Below are positions 17,334 to 26,255 of a stretch of 64,000 nucleotides of DNA, in pieces. Position 1 is the stretch's first letter. Each line of letters opens with the position of its first letter. The translations under genes were made by a program, and so were the position numbers. The stretch is from Arcticibacterium sp964021845 (lineage in GTDB: Bacteria > Bacteroidota > Bacteroidia > Cytophagales > Spirosomataceae), in contig NZ_CAXHZC010000002.1 in assembly GCF_964021845.1 (NCBI RefSeq), positions 62,001 through 126,000 on the forward strand, written 5' to 3'. The notes below the pieces were generated by a model, which saw only the letters and a program-made list of their open reading frames with translations, was not told where the DNA came from and searched no databases.

Positions 17334-18251
17334 ATGAAAGCACTTAAACTACTATTTTTTGCGGGGCTCATAGCTTTAAACGCCTGTAACTCGGCAGAAG
17401 ATGACGGAAAACTGGTTATAGGAGTCACTATGCTCAGCATGCAAAATGAGTTCATTGTCAATGTGGCCGATGAAATGCAAAAAAAAGCAGATGAGCTAGG
17501 CGTTAAGCTTATTACCGTAGATGCCGAAAGGTCTGCATTAAAACAAATGGAGCAAGTAGAAAGCTTCATAGCCCAAGGTGTTGACGCTATAATACTAAAC
17601 CCTTGTGAGGTAGAAGCTAGTTCTCCTGCCGTGAGTAGAGCCATTGCCGCAGGCATTCCTATTATTAATGTCAATTCTGAAACTACAGCAAAACCAACTG
17701 CTTTTGTAGGCTCAAATGATGTAGAATCAGCAAGAATAGCAATGAACTATTTGGCAGAAAAAATGGAAGGAAAAGGAAACTTAGTTATGATTCATGGTTT
17801 CATGGGACAAGCCGCACAAATTCAAAGAGAGCAAGGTGCCAAAGAAATATTAAAAGCTCATCCTGAAATGAAATTAATGGCAGAGCAAACAGGCGAATGG
17901 GACAGGTCAAAAAGCATGGATTTGATGCAAAACTGGATTCAGTCTTACGGTGATAAAATTGATGCCGTATTTGCTCATAATGACGAAATGGGCATGGGAG
18001 CCGTAAAAGCATTAGAAAACGCAGGTCTAAAAGACAAAGTTTTGGTGGTAAGTATAGATGCCATTCAAGATGCACTTCAAGCTGTCAAAAAAGGAACATT
18101 AGACGCCACGGTTTTTCAAAATGCCCGAGAGCAAGGAGCTGCCGCAGTAAGCACTGCCGTAAAACTAGCCCAAGGTCAGGAAACCGAAAATGAAGTCCTA
18201 ATACCCTTTCAGTTAATAGTGAAAGAAAACGTGGACAATTTCCTAAAATAA
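17334..18251 (+). CDS. Sugar ABC transporter substrate-binding lipoprotein (RbsB type)
   Basis: The 305-residue periplasmic-binding protein is lipid-anchored: lipobox LNAC with Cys18, followed by NSAEDD. The type I periplasmic-binding fold is clear from VIGVTMLSMQNEFIVNVADEM at the start, GVDAIILNPCE near 82-92, AGIPIINVNS, and AHNDEMGMGAVKALENAG near 206-223. These regions normally contact a pyranose or furanose sugar. It follows the permease by 8 bp and delivers substrate to it from the periplasm. The ligand is not predictable by eye, but context suggests the monosaccharide released by the upstream enzymes. Confidence 0.94.
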   Translation: MKALKLLFFAGLIALNACNSAEDDGKLVIGVTMLSMQNEFIVNVADEMQKKADELGVKLITVDAERSALKQMEQVESFIAQGVDAIILNPCEVEASSPAVSRAIAAGIPIINVNSETTAKPTAFVGSNDVESARIAMNYLAEKMEGKGNLVMIHGFMGQAAQIQREQGAKEILKAHPEMKLMAEQTGEWDRSKSMDLMQNWIQSYGDKIDAVFAHNDEMGMGAVKALENAGLKDKVLVVSIDAIQDALQAVKKGTLDATVFQNAREQGAAAVSTAVKLAQGQETENEVLIPFQLIVKENVDNFLK

Positions 18252-18265
18252 GAAATCATACAAAG

Positions 18266-18280
18266 TACTTATTGTAAGTA
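18266..18280. promoter_or_regulatory. Candidate operator upstream of the aldolase/dehydrogenase gene
   Basis: The 130-bp gap between the binding-protein gene and the aldolase gene contains a perfect 6-bp palindrome, TACTTA-TTG-TAAGTA, surrounded by A/T-rich DNA. It is the right size for a dimeric regulator site but no cognate regulator lies nearby, so the call is tentative. Confidence 0.3.
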
Positions 18281-18381
18281 TATTACAAAATAAAAGTAGA
18301 ATAATTAAGATTTAGCAGTACAGTAAAGGACGGGATATCTAAGTACACTTAATAATTTAGCATTCAAATAACAGAATCATC

Positions 18382-20487
18382 ATGGACACTTCAATTAAGG
18401 ATTTTAAATACGTAGATTACCTCTGGGACGCAGAAAAAGCAGAGGCTCTTAAAGACGACCAAGTTGCATTATTTTTATATAGATCTAACATCTTGGGTGC
18501 GGACCTCCGAATCACCAATTATGGTGGCGGAAACACGAGCTGCAAAACCATCGAAAAAGACCCACTTACCAATGAAGAAGTAGAGGTAATGTGGATTAAA
18601 GGTTCTGGTGGAGATATAGGAACATTAACCCGCTCTGGCATAGCAGGATTATATACAGAAAGGCTTCGTAACCTTAAAGATGTGTACGGAGGACTGGAAG
18701 ACGAAGACCGCATGGTTGGTCTTTTTAATCATTGCATTTATGACCTTGACAGCCGTGCTCCTTCTATTGACACGCCACTTCATGGTCTTTTACCTTTTGC
18801 TCATATTGACCACCTTCACCCAGATGCCCTTATTGCAGTAGCTGCTGCAGAAGATAGTGAAAAAGTAACCAAAGAAATTTGGGGAGATACTATGGGTTGG
18901 GTGCCTTGGCAGCGTCCGGGTTTTGACCTAGGACTACAGTTAGAAAAATGTTTAGCAGATAATCCAGGTATTAGAGGTATTGTATTAGGTAGCCACGGAC
19001 TTTTCACCTGGGCAGATAATGCCTACGATTGCTACATCAATAGCCTTGAGGTTATCGAGATGGCATCTGAATACATAGAAAAGAAAATTGCAGAAAAAGG
19101 AAGCGTTTTTGGTGGACAAAAAATTGAAAGCCTTCCTAAGGAAGAGCGTTTAGATAAGGCAGCGGAATTGATGCCACTTCTTCGTGGACTTTGTTCTTCT
19201 GAAAACCGCATGATTGGTCATTTTACTGATGCCGATGTGGTGCTAGAGTTTATAAACAGTAATGATTTGGCAAGACTGGCTCCTATGGGAACTTCTTGCC
19301 CTGACCATTTCTTGAGAACTAAGATTCAGCCTTTGGTATTAACACTAGATGCTAAGGAAGATTTAACAGATTCTGCAGCAGTTTTGGCGAAGCTAGAACC
19401 AGCTTTTGAAGCTTACAGAAAAGAGTACCAAGAATATTACGATACCTGTAAAAAAGCAAATAGCCCAGCGGTAAGAGATGCCAATCCGGTTATCATCATT
19501 TACCCAAGTGTAGGTATGTTTAGCTTCGCAAAAAACAAACAAACTACCCGTGTAGCTAGTGAGTTTTATATCAATGCCATCAACGTAATGCGTGGTGCGG
19601 AAGCCATTACTTCTTATACGTCACTACCAAGACAAGAAGCATTTGACATAGAATACTGGTTATTAGAGGAAGCCAAGCTTTCAAGAATGCCTAAAGAAAA
19701 GCCACTTTCTAGAAAAGTAGCTTTTGTAACTGGTGCAGGTGGCGGAATTGGTAAAGCCATTGCAGATAAATTAGCGGAAGAAGGGGCTAATGTTTTCTTA
19801 ACTGATATAGCCGAAGAAAGACTAAAAGAAGCCGTAGCTACCTATGCAAAAGATACAGCAGGCTACGCGGTGTGCGATGTAACCGATAGCAACTCTGTAG
19901 CAGAAGCTTATAAAGCAGCTTCGCTTGAGTTTGGTGGTGTAGATATAGTTATTCACAGTGCTGGCCTCGCCATTTCTAAGCCATTGGCAGAAACTACTGA
20001 TGCCGACTGGGATATTCTTCAGAAAGTATTAGTGAAAGGTCAATTTGAACTTGCTAAACAAGTGGTGGGCGTATTACGTAAGCAAAACCTTGGAGGAGAC
20101 TTCATTAGTATCGCTAGTAAAAACGGATTAGTGGCAGGGCCAAACAATGTGGCTTATGGTACGTCAAAAGCTGCTCAGCAGCACATGGCAAGGTTACTAG
20201 CAGCAGAGCTAGGGCCAGAGAAAATCCGTGTAAACACGGTCAATCCTGACGGCGTAATAGTAGGTAGTAAAATATGGGAAGGTGCATGGGCAGAAGGCAG
20301 AGCTAAAGCTTATGGCATAAAAGTAGAAGAACTTCCAGCTCACTACGCCAAAAGAAACTTAATGAATGAAATTATTTACCCTGCCGATATAGCCAATGGG
20401 GTTTTTGCTCTAGTAGCCATATTAGATAAAAGCACTGGAAACATTATTAATGTGGACGGTGGTATGGCAAACGCATTTGTGAGATAA
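18382..20487 (+). CDS. Bifunctional class II aldolase/short-chain dehydrogenase (rhamnulose-1-phosphate aldolase/lactaldehyde dehydrogenase type)
   Basis: This 701-residue fusion joins a class II aldolase domain (about 1-430) and an SDR domain (about 440-701). The aldolase metal site is in AHIDHLHPD (His141, His144, His146) with GSHGLFTW further on. The SDR has TGAGGGIG (450-457) and the Ser579-Tyr592-Lys596 triad (NNVAYGTSKAA). Fusions of this kind cleave L-rhamnulose-1-phosphate (or a related ketose phosphate) to DHAP and L-lactaldehyde and then oxidise or process the lactaldehyde. It therefore points to a 6-deoxysugar such as rhamnose or fucose as the locus substrate. A terminator follows. 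Confidence 0.92.
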   Translation: MDTSIKDFKYVDYLWDAEKAEALKDDQVALFLYRSNILGADLRITNYGGGNTSCKTIEKDPLTNEEVEVMWIKGSGGDIGTLTRSGIAGLYTERLRNLKDVYGGLEDEDRMVGLFNHCIYDLDSRAPSIDTPLHGLLPFAHIDHLHPDALIAVAAAEDSEKVTKEIWGDTMGWVPWQRPGFDLGLQLEKCLADNPGIRGIVLGSHGLFTWADNAYDCYINSLEVIEMASEYIEKKIAEKGSVFGGQKIESLPKEERLDKAAELMPLLRGLCSSENRMIGHFTDADVVLEFINSNDLARLAPMGTSCPDHFLRTKIQPLVLTLDAKEDLTDSAAVLAKLEPAFEAYRKEYQEYYDTCKKANSPAVRDANPVIIIYPSVGMFSFAKNKQTTRVASEFYINAINVMRGAEAITSYTSLPRQEAFDIEYWLLEEAKLSRMPKEKPLSRKVAFVTGAGGGIGKAIADKLAEEGANVFLTDIAEERLKEAVATYAKDTAGYAVCDVTDSNSVAEAYKAASLEFGGVDIVIHSAGLAISKPLAETTDADWDILQKVLVKGQFELAKQVVGVLRKQNLGGDFISIASKNGLVAGPNNVAYGTSKAAQQHMARLLAAELGPEKIRVNTVNPDGVIVGSKIWEGAWAEGRAKAYGIKVEELPAHYAKRNLMNEIIYPADIANGVFALVAILDKSTGNIINVDGGMANAFVR

Positions 20488-20503
20488 TTCAAACACGAAA
20501 AAC

Positions 20504-20538
20504 AAAACACTAGTGCCGAATGGTGCTAGTGTTTTTTA
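20504..20538 (+). terminator. Intrinsic terminator after aldolase/dehydrogenase gene
   Basis: A 10-bp perfect stem (AAAACACTAG at 20504-20513, CTAGTGTTTT at 20526-20535), extended by G-C and G-U pairs around a small loop, runs straight into a T-tract. It separates the aldolase from the kinase gene. Confidence 0.9.
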
Positions 20539-20595
20539 TTAATACACTTCTAGAATAATTATATATCTTCCTTTTTGAAAATTTAGCATTTACGA

Positions 20596-21966
20596 ATGAA
20601 ACAGAAGGTCACCGCAGTTTTTGATATTGGAAAAACCAATAAGAAGATTTTCCTTTTTGATGAAAACTTCCAAGAGGTTCATAAAGAATACATTCGTTTT
20701 GATGAAACTGTAGACGAAGACGGATACCCTTGTGAAGATATTGACAAGTTAAAAACGTGGATAGTAGACACTTTTGACACTATACTGAAAGCTGATAAAT
20801 ATGAAATCACAAGCCTAAACTTCTCCACCTACGGAGCTAGTTTTGTGCACATTGGTTATGATGGCGAAGTGGTGGCTCCGCTCTATAATTATACCAAACC
20901 TTATGATGCCAAATTAGAAGCAAAGTTCTATAGGAAGTATGGCCCAATTGGCAAATTTTGTCAAGAAACAGGCTCTTCTAAATTGGGAAATTTAAACTCT
21001 GGATTGCAGATTTATCTACTAAAATATCAGCAGCCAGAACTTTTCAAAAAGATAAAATACTCGCTGCACCTTCCGCAGTTTGTCAGTTACTTATTCACCG
21101 GAATTCCACTTAGTGAATACACCAGTATAGGCTGTCATACCGCTCTCTGGGATTATAAAAAACAGGATTATCATACATGGGTTTATGAAGAAGGTATCAA
21201 TGAAAAGCTTCCGAGCATAGTCTCTACCGAAAGTAGTATCAACATGAACTACAAAGGGCACAAAATGAAAATTGGCGTTGGAATACATGACAGTTCATCT
21301 GCATTAGTTCCTTACCTTAGAAGCTCCAAAAAACCTTTCTTATTGGTATCTACGGGTACATGGGCCATTACCTTAAATCCATTTTCTGATGGCATCTTAA
21401 GTGCATCCGACTTAAAGGCCGACTGTCAAAACAACATGCGAATAAACGGCGAAGCCGTAAAGGCCGCAAGACTATTTTTAGGCAACGAATACAAACTTCA
21501 AATAGCTAAACTGACGGAACACTATAAAGTACCGCACGAAACACACCGTACGGTCAAATTTTCAAAAAGAACGTTTAAGAAACTAAACCAGAACTTTAAG
21601 CCGCACTTCGCTTGGGAAAGCTTAAAAGACTCCGAAGCTCCAAAGAAAACTACTTTGCCGTTTGAAAGTTTTGAAGAAGCTTACCATCAAATGATGCAGG
21701 AGCTAGTAAAGCTTCAGGTGAAAAACATTAACATGGCAAAAGGGAAAGCTATATTGGAAAGGATTTATATAGACGGCGGTTTTAGCGATAATGATATCTA
21801 CATCAAACTTCTCAGCCATTACCTAAAGCCTATGGAGCTTAAAACTACCGATTCGTCTTTAGGCTCTGCATTAGGTGCCGCCATAGCTATCTCCGATATA
21901 AGCCTTAATCCAAAATTCCTAAAGAAAAACTATTCCCTTAAGAAGCATAAGCCGGTTAAAATGTAG
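20596..21966 (+). CDS. FGGY-family carbohydrate kinase
   Basis: A 456-residue sugar kinase of the ASKHA fold. The first phosphate-binding loop is VFDIGKTNKKIFLFD (residues 8-22), the catalytic base is probably Asp232 in GVGIHDSSSAL, the second phosphate loop is in LLVSTGTWAITL, and the adenosine motif is in IYIDGGFSDN. Members phosphorylate ketoses such as rhamnulose, fuculose or xylulose. Next to a rhamnulose-phosphate-type aldolase it most likely makes the ketose-1-phosphate substrate for that enzyme. It has its own promoter region, as a terminator lies just upstream. Naming it rhamnulokinase or fuculokinase would need testing. Confidence 0.9.
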   Translation: MKQKVTAVFDIGKTNKKIFLFDENFQEVHKEYIRFDETVDEDGYPCEDIDKLKTWIVDTFDTILKADKYEITSLNFSTYGASFVHIGYDGEVVAPLYNYTKPYDAKLEAKFYRKYGPIGKFCQETGSSKLGNLNSGLQIYLLKYQQPELFKKIKYSLHLPQFVSYLFTGIPLSEYTSIGCHTALWDYKKQDYHTWVYEEGINEKLPSIVSTESSINMNYKGHKMKIGVGIHDSSSALVPYLRSSKKPFLLVSTGTWAITLNPFSDGILSASDLKADCQNNMRINGEAVKAARLFLGNEYKLQIAKLTEHYKVPHETHRTVKFSKRTFKKLNQNFKPHFAWESLKDSEAPKKTTLPFESFEEAYHQMMQELVKLQVKNINMAKGKAILERIYIDGGFSDNDIYIKLLSHYLKPMELKTTDSSLGSALGAAIAISDISLNPKFLKKNYSLKKHKPVKM

Positions 21967-21988
21967 GTCGAGAGCTCAACCTTTTATT
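21965..21988 (+). terminator. Possible weak terminator after the FGGY kinase
   Basis: An imperfect GGT-x-GAG/CTC-x-ACC hairpin overlaps the kinase stop region and is followed by TTTTATTATTT. The stem has a mismatch and is short. No other terminator is visible before the next gene. Confidence 0.3.
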
Positions 21989-22183
21989 ATTTCTATAATC
22001 ATTTCGTACCTCTGGAGCTAAATATGAAAAGCAATTAAAACCTTCATTTGACCAGAGAAGAAGATTGAGTGGACTTTTAGTAAAAAGTCAGACATAAGAC
22101 TCATGGCCTAAAGAATTCAGATTGCATTAGGTGATAACTTTATCAAGTATAGCATACTTTACTGAGCCTTCATATCTTTGATT

Positions 22184-22735
22184 ATGAAAAAATGTTTGTT
22201 TCTTCTTTGTATAAGCCTAAGTTCTTTGGCTCAAAGTTCGATTCTTGGAAAAAGGGTTACTTCAAAAATTGATTCCTCCAAATCACCAGAAATTGTTCTA
22301 ATTCAAGAATTCAGTGTAAACGCTCCATTGAAATCTGTTTGGGATGCATATACCACTAAAAAAGGTTATGAAAGCTGGGCAGCTCCGCTGGCAGAAATAG
22401 ATTTAAAGGTAGGTGGCTATATCAAAAGCAACTATAATGAATCTGGAGAAATTGGTGACACTACCACTATACTGACTCATATCGTAAATTACGTTCCCCT
22501 CAAAATATTAACCCTCCAGGCCGAATTAACAGACAACTTCCCTGAGTTCATGAAAAAGGAAGCACAAGACTTTTATAATGTTATTTATTTTGACCAAAAT
22601 CCTGATGGCATGACCACCGTAAAATCTTACGGAATTGGCTATAAAAACACGCCCAAATACCTCTCCCTTATGAACTATTTCATTCCTGCAAATGAAAAAA
22701 TCCTGCTCAACCTCATCTCTATTTTAGAGAAGTAA
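22184..22735 (+). CDS. Secreted SRPBCC (START/AHSA1-like) domain protein
   Basis: The 183-residue protein starts with a signal peptide (MKKCLFLLCISLSSLAQS). The rest resembles the activator-of-Hsp90/START-like ligand-binding fold: IQEFSVNAPLKSVWDAYTTKKGYESWAAPLAEIDLKVGG is a classic SRPBCC N-terminus and TTVKSYGIGY a later strand. Such domains bind hydrophobic ligands; this exported version has no assigned role. I start at ATG 22184; a TTG two codons upstream is the only alternative. It stands alone between two transcription units. Confidence 0.75.
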   Translation: MKKCLFLLCISLSSLAQSSILGKRVTSKIDSSKSPEIVLIQEFSVNAPLKSVWDAYTTKKGYESWAAPLAEIDLKVGGYIKSNYNESGEIGDTTTILTHIVNYVPLKILTLQAELTDNFPEFMKKEAQDFYNVIYFDQNPDGMTTVKSYGIGYKNTPKYLSLMNYFIPANEKILLNLISILEK

Positions 22736-22960
22736 ATAGTAAGCTAGAAGGTTCTGAATATACTAAGAGTTAAAACGGACATCTCTAAACTGTACAATAC
22801 TTTTACTAAGTCCTTAATTCTCATGATTTGACCATACGGTTAGATTAAAAAATCATTAATTAATCTCAAACATTTTTGATTGGCTCCCGCCAAAAATTGA
22901 CCATAAATTAACACTTCTCCTATACCATATTAACATCTAGGTTAAAGTAGAAAATCACCT

Positions 22961-22969
22961 TTGCGGAGA
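22961..22969 (+). promoter_or_regulatory. Candidate Bacteroidota -7 box upstream of second SusC
   Basis: CACCTTTGC, one mismatch from the TAnnTTTG(C) -7 consensus, lies about 40 bp upstream of the start codon in A/T-rich DNA. No convincing -33 TTTG element is visible at the expected distance, so this is a weak call. Confidence 0.3.
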
Positions 22970-23007
22970 ATTTCAAAAACAATTCTTAACACCTTAATGT
23001 TTTCACT

Positions 23008-26000
23008 ATGAGAAGAAAATCTCTACTTAAAACTTTATTTGGCAAAGCTTTAATGCCAATCATCGGTTTATTCTGTGTTTGCTTTGCGGCATCAGCACAG
23101 TTAAACGTAAGCGGGGTAATAAAAGACCCAAGCGGCGAAACCTTACCCGGCGTAAGTGTCATTATCAAAGGTTCTCTTAGCGGAACCACTACAGACATAG
23201 AAGGAAATTATAAAATCAATGTTCCTTCTTCTAAATCTGTCTTGGTGTTTTCATCCATTGGTTTTACACCTTCTGAAATTGTGGTAGGAAACCAATCTAT
23301 TATTAATATTAACCTAGCGGCAGATAACAAAACCTTAAATGAGGTGGTGGTTACTGCATTGGGTATAAAAAAAGATGCCAGGAGAATTGGTGTGGCTATT
23401 CAGACTGTAGACGGAGCCTCTACTGTTAAAGCTCGTGAGCCAAATGCCATTAATGCATTAGTAGGTAAAGTGGCTGGTTTGACCATTGGTGCCCAGCCAG
23501 AACTTCTTAGAAAACCGAACATCTCTTTAAGAGGAAACTCGGATGTACTTTTTGTGGTAGATGGTGTGCCCGTAAATTCTGACACATGGAATGTAAACCC
23601 AGATGATATAGACACTTATTCTGTCTTAAAAGGTGCTTCTGCCGCTGCTCTTTACGGTTTTAGAGGTAAAAACGGAGCCATTTTAATAACTACAAAACGT
23701 GGTTCGTCAGACAAAAGAGGTTTCCAAGTAGACTTCAACAGCTCCACCATGATAGACAAAGGCTTTATAGCCATTCCTAAAGTACAAGACGAATATGGTC
23801 CAGGAGACCATGGAAATTACTCTTTTGTAGATGGTAAAGGTGGCGGACTTAACGATGCCGATTATGATGGCGGATGGGGTCCAAAATTTGATGGTCAGCC
23901 GATTTCTCAGTACGACTCCCCTATTGACCCAATAACTGGCGATAGAATTCCTACACCGTATATCGCTCGTGGAAAAGACAATTTGACCCGATTTTTAGAA
24001 GCGGGAGTTTTAAGTACAAATAACCTTTCTGTTTCTTCGAGTGGTGAAAAGCATAACATCCGTTTGTCAGGTTCTAATACTTATCAAAAAGGATTGGTAC
24101 CAAACACGAAATTGGACATTGTCAATTTCAACATGACTACTGACTACAAGTTTTCTGACAAATTGAAGTTTTCTTCTGGCATACAGTTTAACCGTCAAAA
24201 CAGTCCAAACTTCCCAGACATTAATTATGGCCCAAATTCTATCATCTATAACATGATTTTTTGGGGTGCTGCAGACTGGGATGTTGACGACATGAGAGAC
24301 TATTGGCAAGAAGGGAAAGAGGGCATTCAGCAGATTTATGCAGAATATACCCGTTATAATAACCCTTACTTCATGAGTTATGAGTGGCTAAGAAGTCATC
24401 ATAAAACAGATATTATGGGACAAGCTTCTATGACCTATGATATCACACCAAATTTAGATGTGATGCTGCGTACACAAGTTACCACTTGGGATTTGTTACG
24501 TACCGAAAAAATGCCTTACTCGGCTGGTGCTTATGGTCGTGACGAAAGACGCGGTGATTATAGGGAAGACAGAAGAAACCTTTTTGAGAACAACACCGAC
24601 CTTCTTATCAGATTTGACAAAGACATTGTCAATGATTTGAATGCTAAAATTTGGGTGGGAGGAAACGTTAGAACATTCTCTTATAGCTCTGATTATGCTT
24701 CTACAGATTACTTAAATGTACCGGGTTTATATAATTTCAATAACTCTTTTAACCCAGTTAGAGCGTTTAATTTTAACTCCGCTATGCGTGTTAATTCTGG
24801 ATACTACTCGGCTGACTTCTCTTTGAAAAACTATTTGACATTATCTACCACAGGCCGTGTAGATCAGCTTTCTACCCTTCCAGAAGGGAACAATACTTTC
24901 TTCTACCCTTCTGTGGCATTGGCTACTTCTTTAACAGATTACCTTCCTTTGCCTAGTTTTATTAGCTACGCAAAATTAAGAGGTTCATATGCAAATGTGA
25001 AAGATGGCTTAACCAAGTCTTCTATTGGAGCTATTCCTTCTGTGGGCGACAATAATCCACTTGGATATGGAGATCAATATTACTCGCCTTATGATGGGCC
25101 TACGTATCAAAACTCAGCTGTGTATTCTATTTTGACTACGTATAATAATCAACCATCGGCGGCATTTACCAACTCCCTAAATAATCCAGATTTGCAGCCT
25201 AGCTCTACTTCACAAGCCGAATTAGGATTAGACTTGAAGTTTTTAGGCAACAGATTAGGCTTTGACGCCACCTACTATATTTCTAACGAAGGACCCAAAA
25301 TTTTCAACCTTCCAGTATCCAGCACTTCGGGATACTCTACAGCATTAGTAAACGGTATCAAAACCCAGAAAAAAGGCTTAGAACTAGCATTGACAGGTAG
25401 TCCTATCAAAAATCTAGATGGTTTGACCTGGGATATACTAGTAAACTGGTCTACCTATAAAGAGACTTTGACCGAAATTTACCCAGAGGTAGAAAGCTTA
25501 AACACCTTCTTAAAAGTAGGCGACAGAATGGATAAATTCTATGGTCGTGCTTTTGTACGTACACCAGAGGGTGAAATTATCAATGACGCCAGCGGAAGAC
25601 CTATTTATGCTCCTGTGTCGCAATATTTGGGTAACACAAATCCTGATTTTGTATTTGGTATCAATAACAGATTCAATTACAAAAACGTTAGCTTAAGTTT
25701 CCAGTTTGATGGTAGAATAGGCGGTGTAATTACCAACTACGTTCAAAAACAAACTTTCCGTGGTGGTCGCCATATTGCTACTGTACAGGGCGAAATGGGT
25801 GAAGCTCGTTATCAAGATTATTTAGGTGTAAAGTCTTATATAGGGCCTGGTGTTCAAGTGGCAAATGGTGCTGAAATCAACTTTGATGCAGACGGAAAAG
25901 TAACTAACTACGCCGAGTTAAGCTACACGCCAAATACCACAGAACAGTACCTTCAAGACTGGGTAAGCCGCTACTATAATACAGACGAAGGGAACCTAAT

Positions 26001-26229
26001 GAGTCGCTCTTTCGGGATGCTTCGTGAGGCGGTAATTGGCTATACCATGCCACAAGAGTGGTTTGGTAAAAGTATCCAAAATGTAAGCGTATCGTTGGTA
26101 GGAAGAAACCTACTTTACTTCGCCGAAAAGAAGGACATTGACCTAAACCAATACATAGGTGGTGGTTCATCTGATGTTCAAACTCCCTCTACCAGAAGAT
26201 ACGGTGTAAATGTAAACTTCACTTTCTAA
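23008..26229 (+). CDS. SusC/RagA family TonB-dependent outer-membrane transporter
   Basis: A complete 1073-residue SusC. It has a signal peptide (about 1-30), a carboxypeptidase-regulatory-like beta-sandwich (LNVSGVIKDPSGETLPGVSVIIKG, about 32-105), the SusC signature LNEVVVTALGIKK (about 112-124), a plug domain (LRGNSDVLFVVDGVPVNSD, LKGASAAALYGFRGKNGAILITT) and a long barrel ending in an aromatic residue (NVNFTF). It imports an unknown nutrient together with the SusD-like lipoprotein encoded 26 bp downstream. It is not close to the first SusC in its visible barrel region and no degradative enzymes flank it, so its ligand may not be a glycan. Confidence 0.96.
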   Translation: MRRKSLLKTLFGKALMPIIGLFCVCFAASAQLNVSGVIKDPSGETLPGVSVIIKGSLSGTTTDIEGNYKINVPSSKSVLVFSSIGFTPSEIVVGNQSIININLAADNKTLNEVVVTALGIKKDARRIGVAIQTVDGASTVKAREPNAINALVGKVAGLTIGAQPELLRKPNISLRGNSDVLFVVDGVPVNSDTWNVNPDDIDTYSVLKGASAAALYGFRGKNGAILITTKRGSSDKRGFQVDFNSSTMIDKGFIAIPKVQDEYGPGDHGNYSFVDGKGGGLNDADYDGGWGPKFDGQPISQYDSPIDPITGDRIPTPYIARGKDNLTRFLEAGVLSTNNLSVSSSGEKHNIRLSGSNTYQKGLVPNTKLDIVNFNMTTDYKFSDKLKFSSGIQFNRQNSPNFPDINYGPNSIIYNMIFWGAADWDVDDMRDYWQEGKEGIQQIYAEYTRYNNPYFMSYEWLRSHHKTDIMGQASMTYDITPNLDVMLRTQVTTWDLLRTEKMPYSAGAYGRDERRGDYREDRRNLFENNTDLLIRFDKDIVNDLNAKIWVGGNVRTFSYSSDYASTDYLNVPGLYNFNNSFNPVRAFNFNSAMRVNSGYYSADFSLKNYLTLSTTGRVDQLSTLPEGNNTFFYPSVALATSLTDYLPLPSFISYAKLRGSYANVKDGLTKSSIGAIPSVGDNNPLGYGDQYYSPYDGPTYQNSAVYSILTTYNNQPSAAFTNSLNNPDLQPSSTSQAELGLDLKFLGNRLGFDATYYISNEGPKIFNLPVSSTSGYSTALVNGIKTQKKGLELALTGSPIKNLDGLTWDILVNWSTYKETLTEIYPEVESLNTFLKVGDRMDKFYGRAFVRTPEGEIINDASGRPIYAPVSQYLGNTNPDFVFGINNRFNYKNVSLSFQFDGRIGGVITNYVQKQTFRGGRHIATVQGEMGEARYQDYLGVKSYIGPGVQVANGAEINFDADGKVTNYAELSYTPNTTEQYLQDWVSRYYNTDEGNLMSRSFGMLREAVIGYTMPQEWFGKSIQNVSVSLVGRNLLYFAEKKDIDLNQYIGGGSSDVQTPSTRRYGVNVNFTF

Positions 26230-26255
26230 TTGATTGATTTTAAAGATATACAATA

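Noticed and set aside
17276..17674. A 132-codon minus-strand open frame across the end of the permease and start of the binding-protein gene
   Set aside because: Composition (Ser/Ala/Thr-rich, no motif) is that of an antisense shadow of two secure ABC genes.
22173..22180. TATCTTTG matching the -7 consensus before the SRPBCC gene
   Set aside because: It ends only 3 bp before the start codon, so a transcript start would fall inside or after the ATG; chance match or a different start is more likely.
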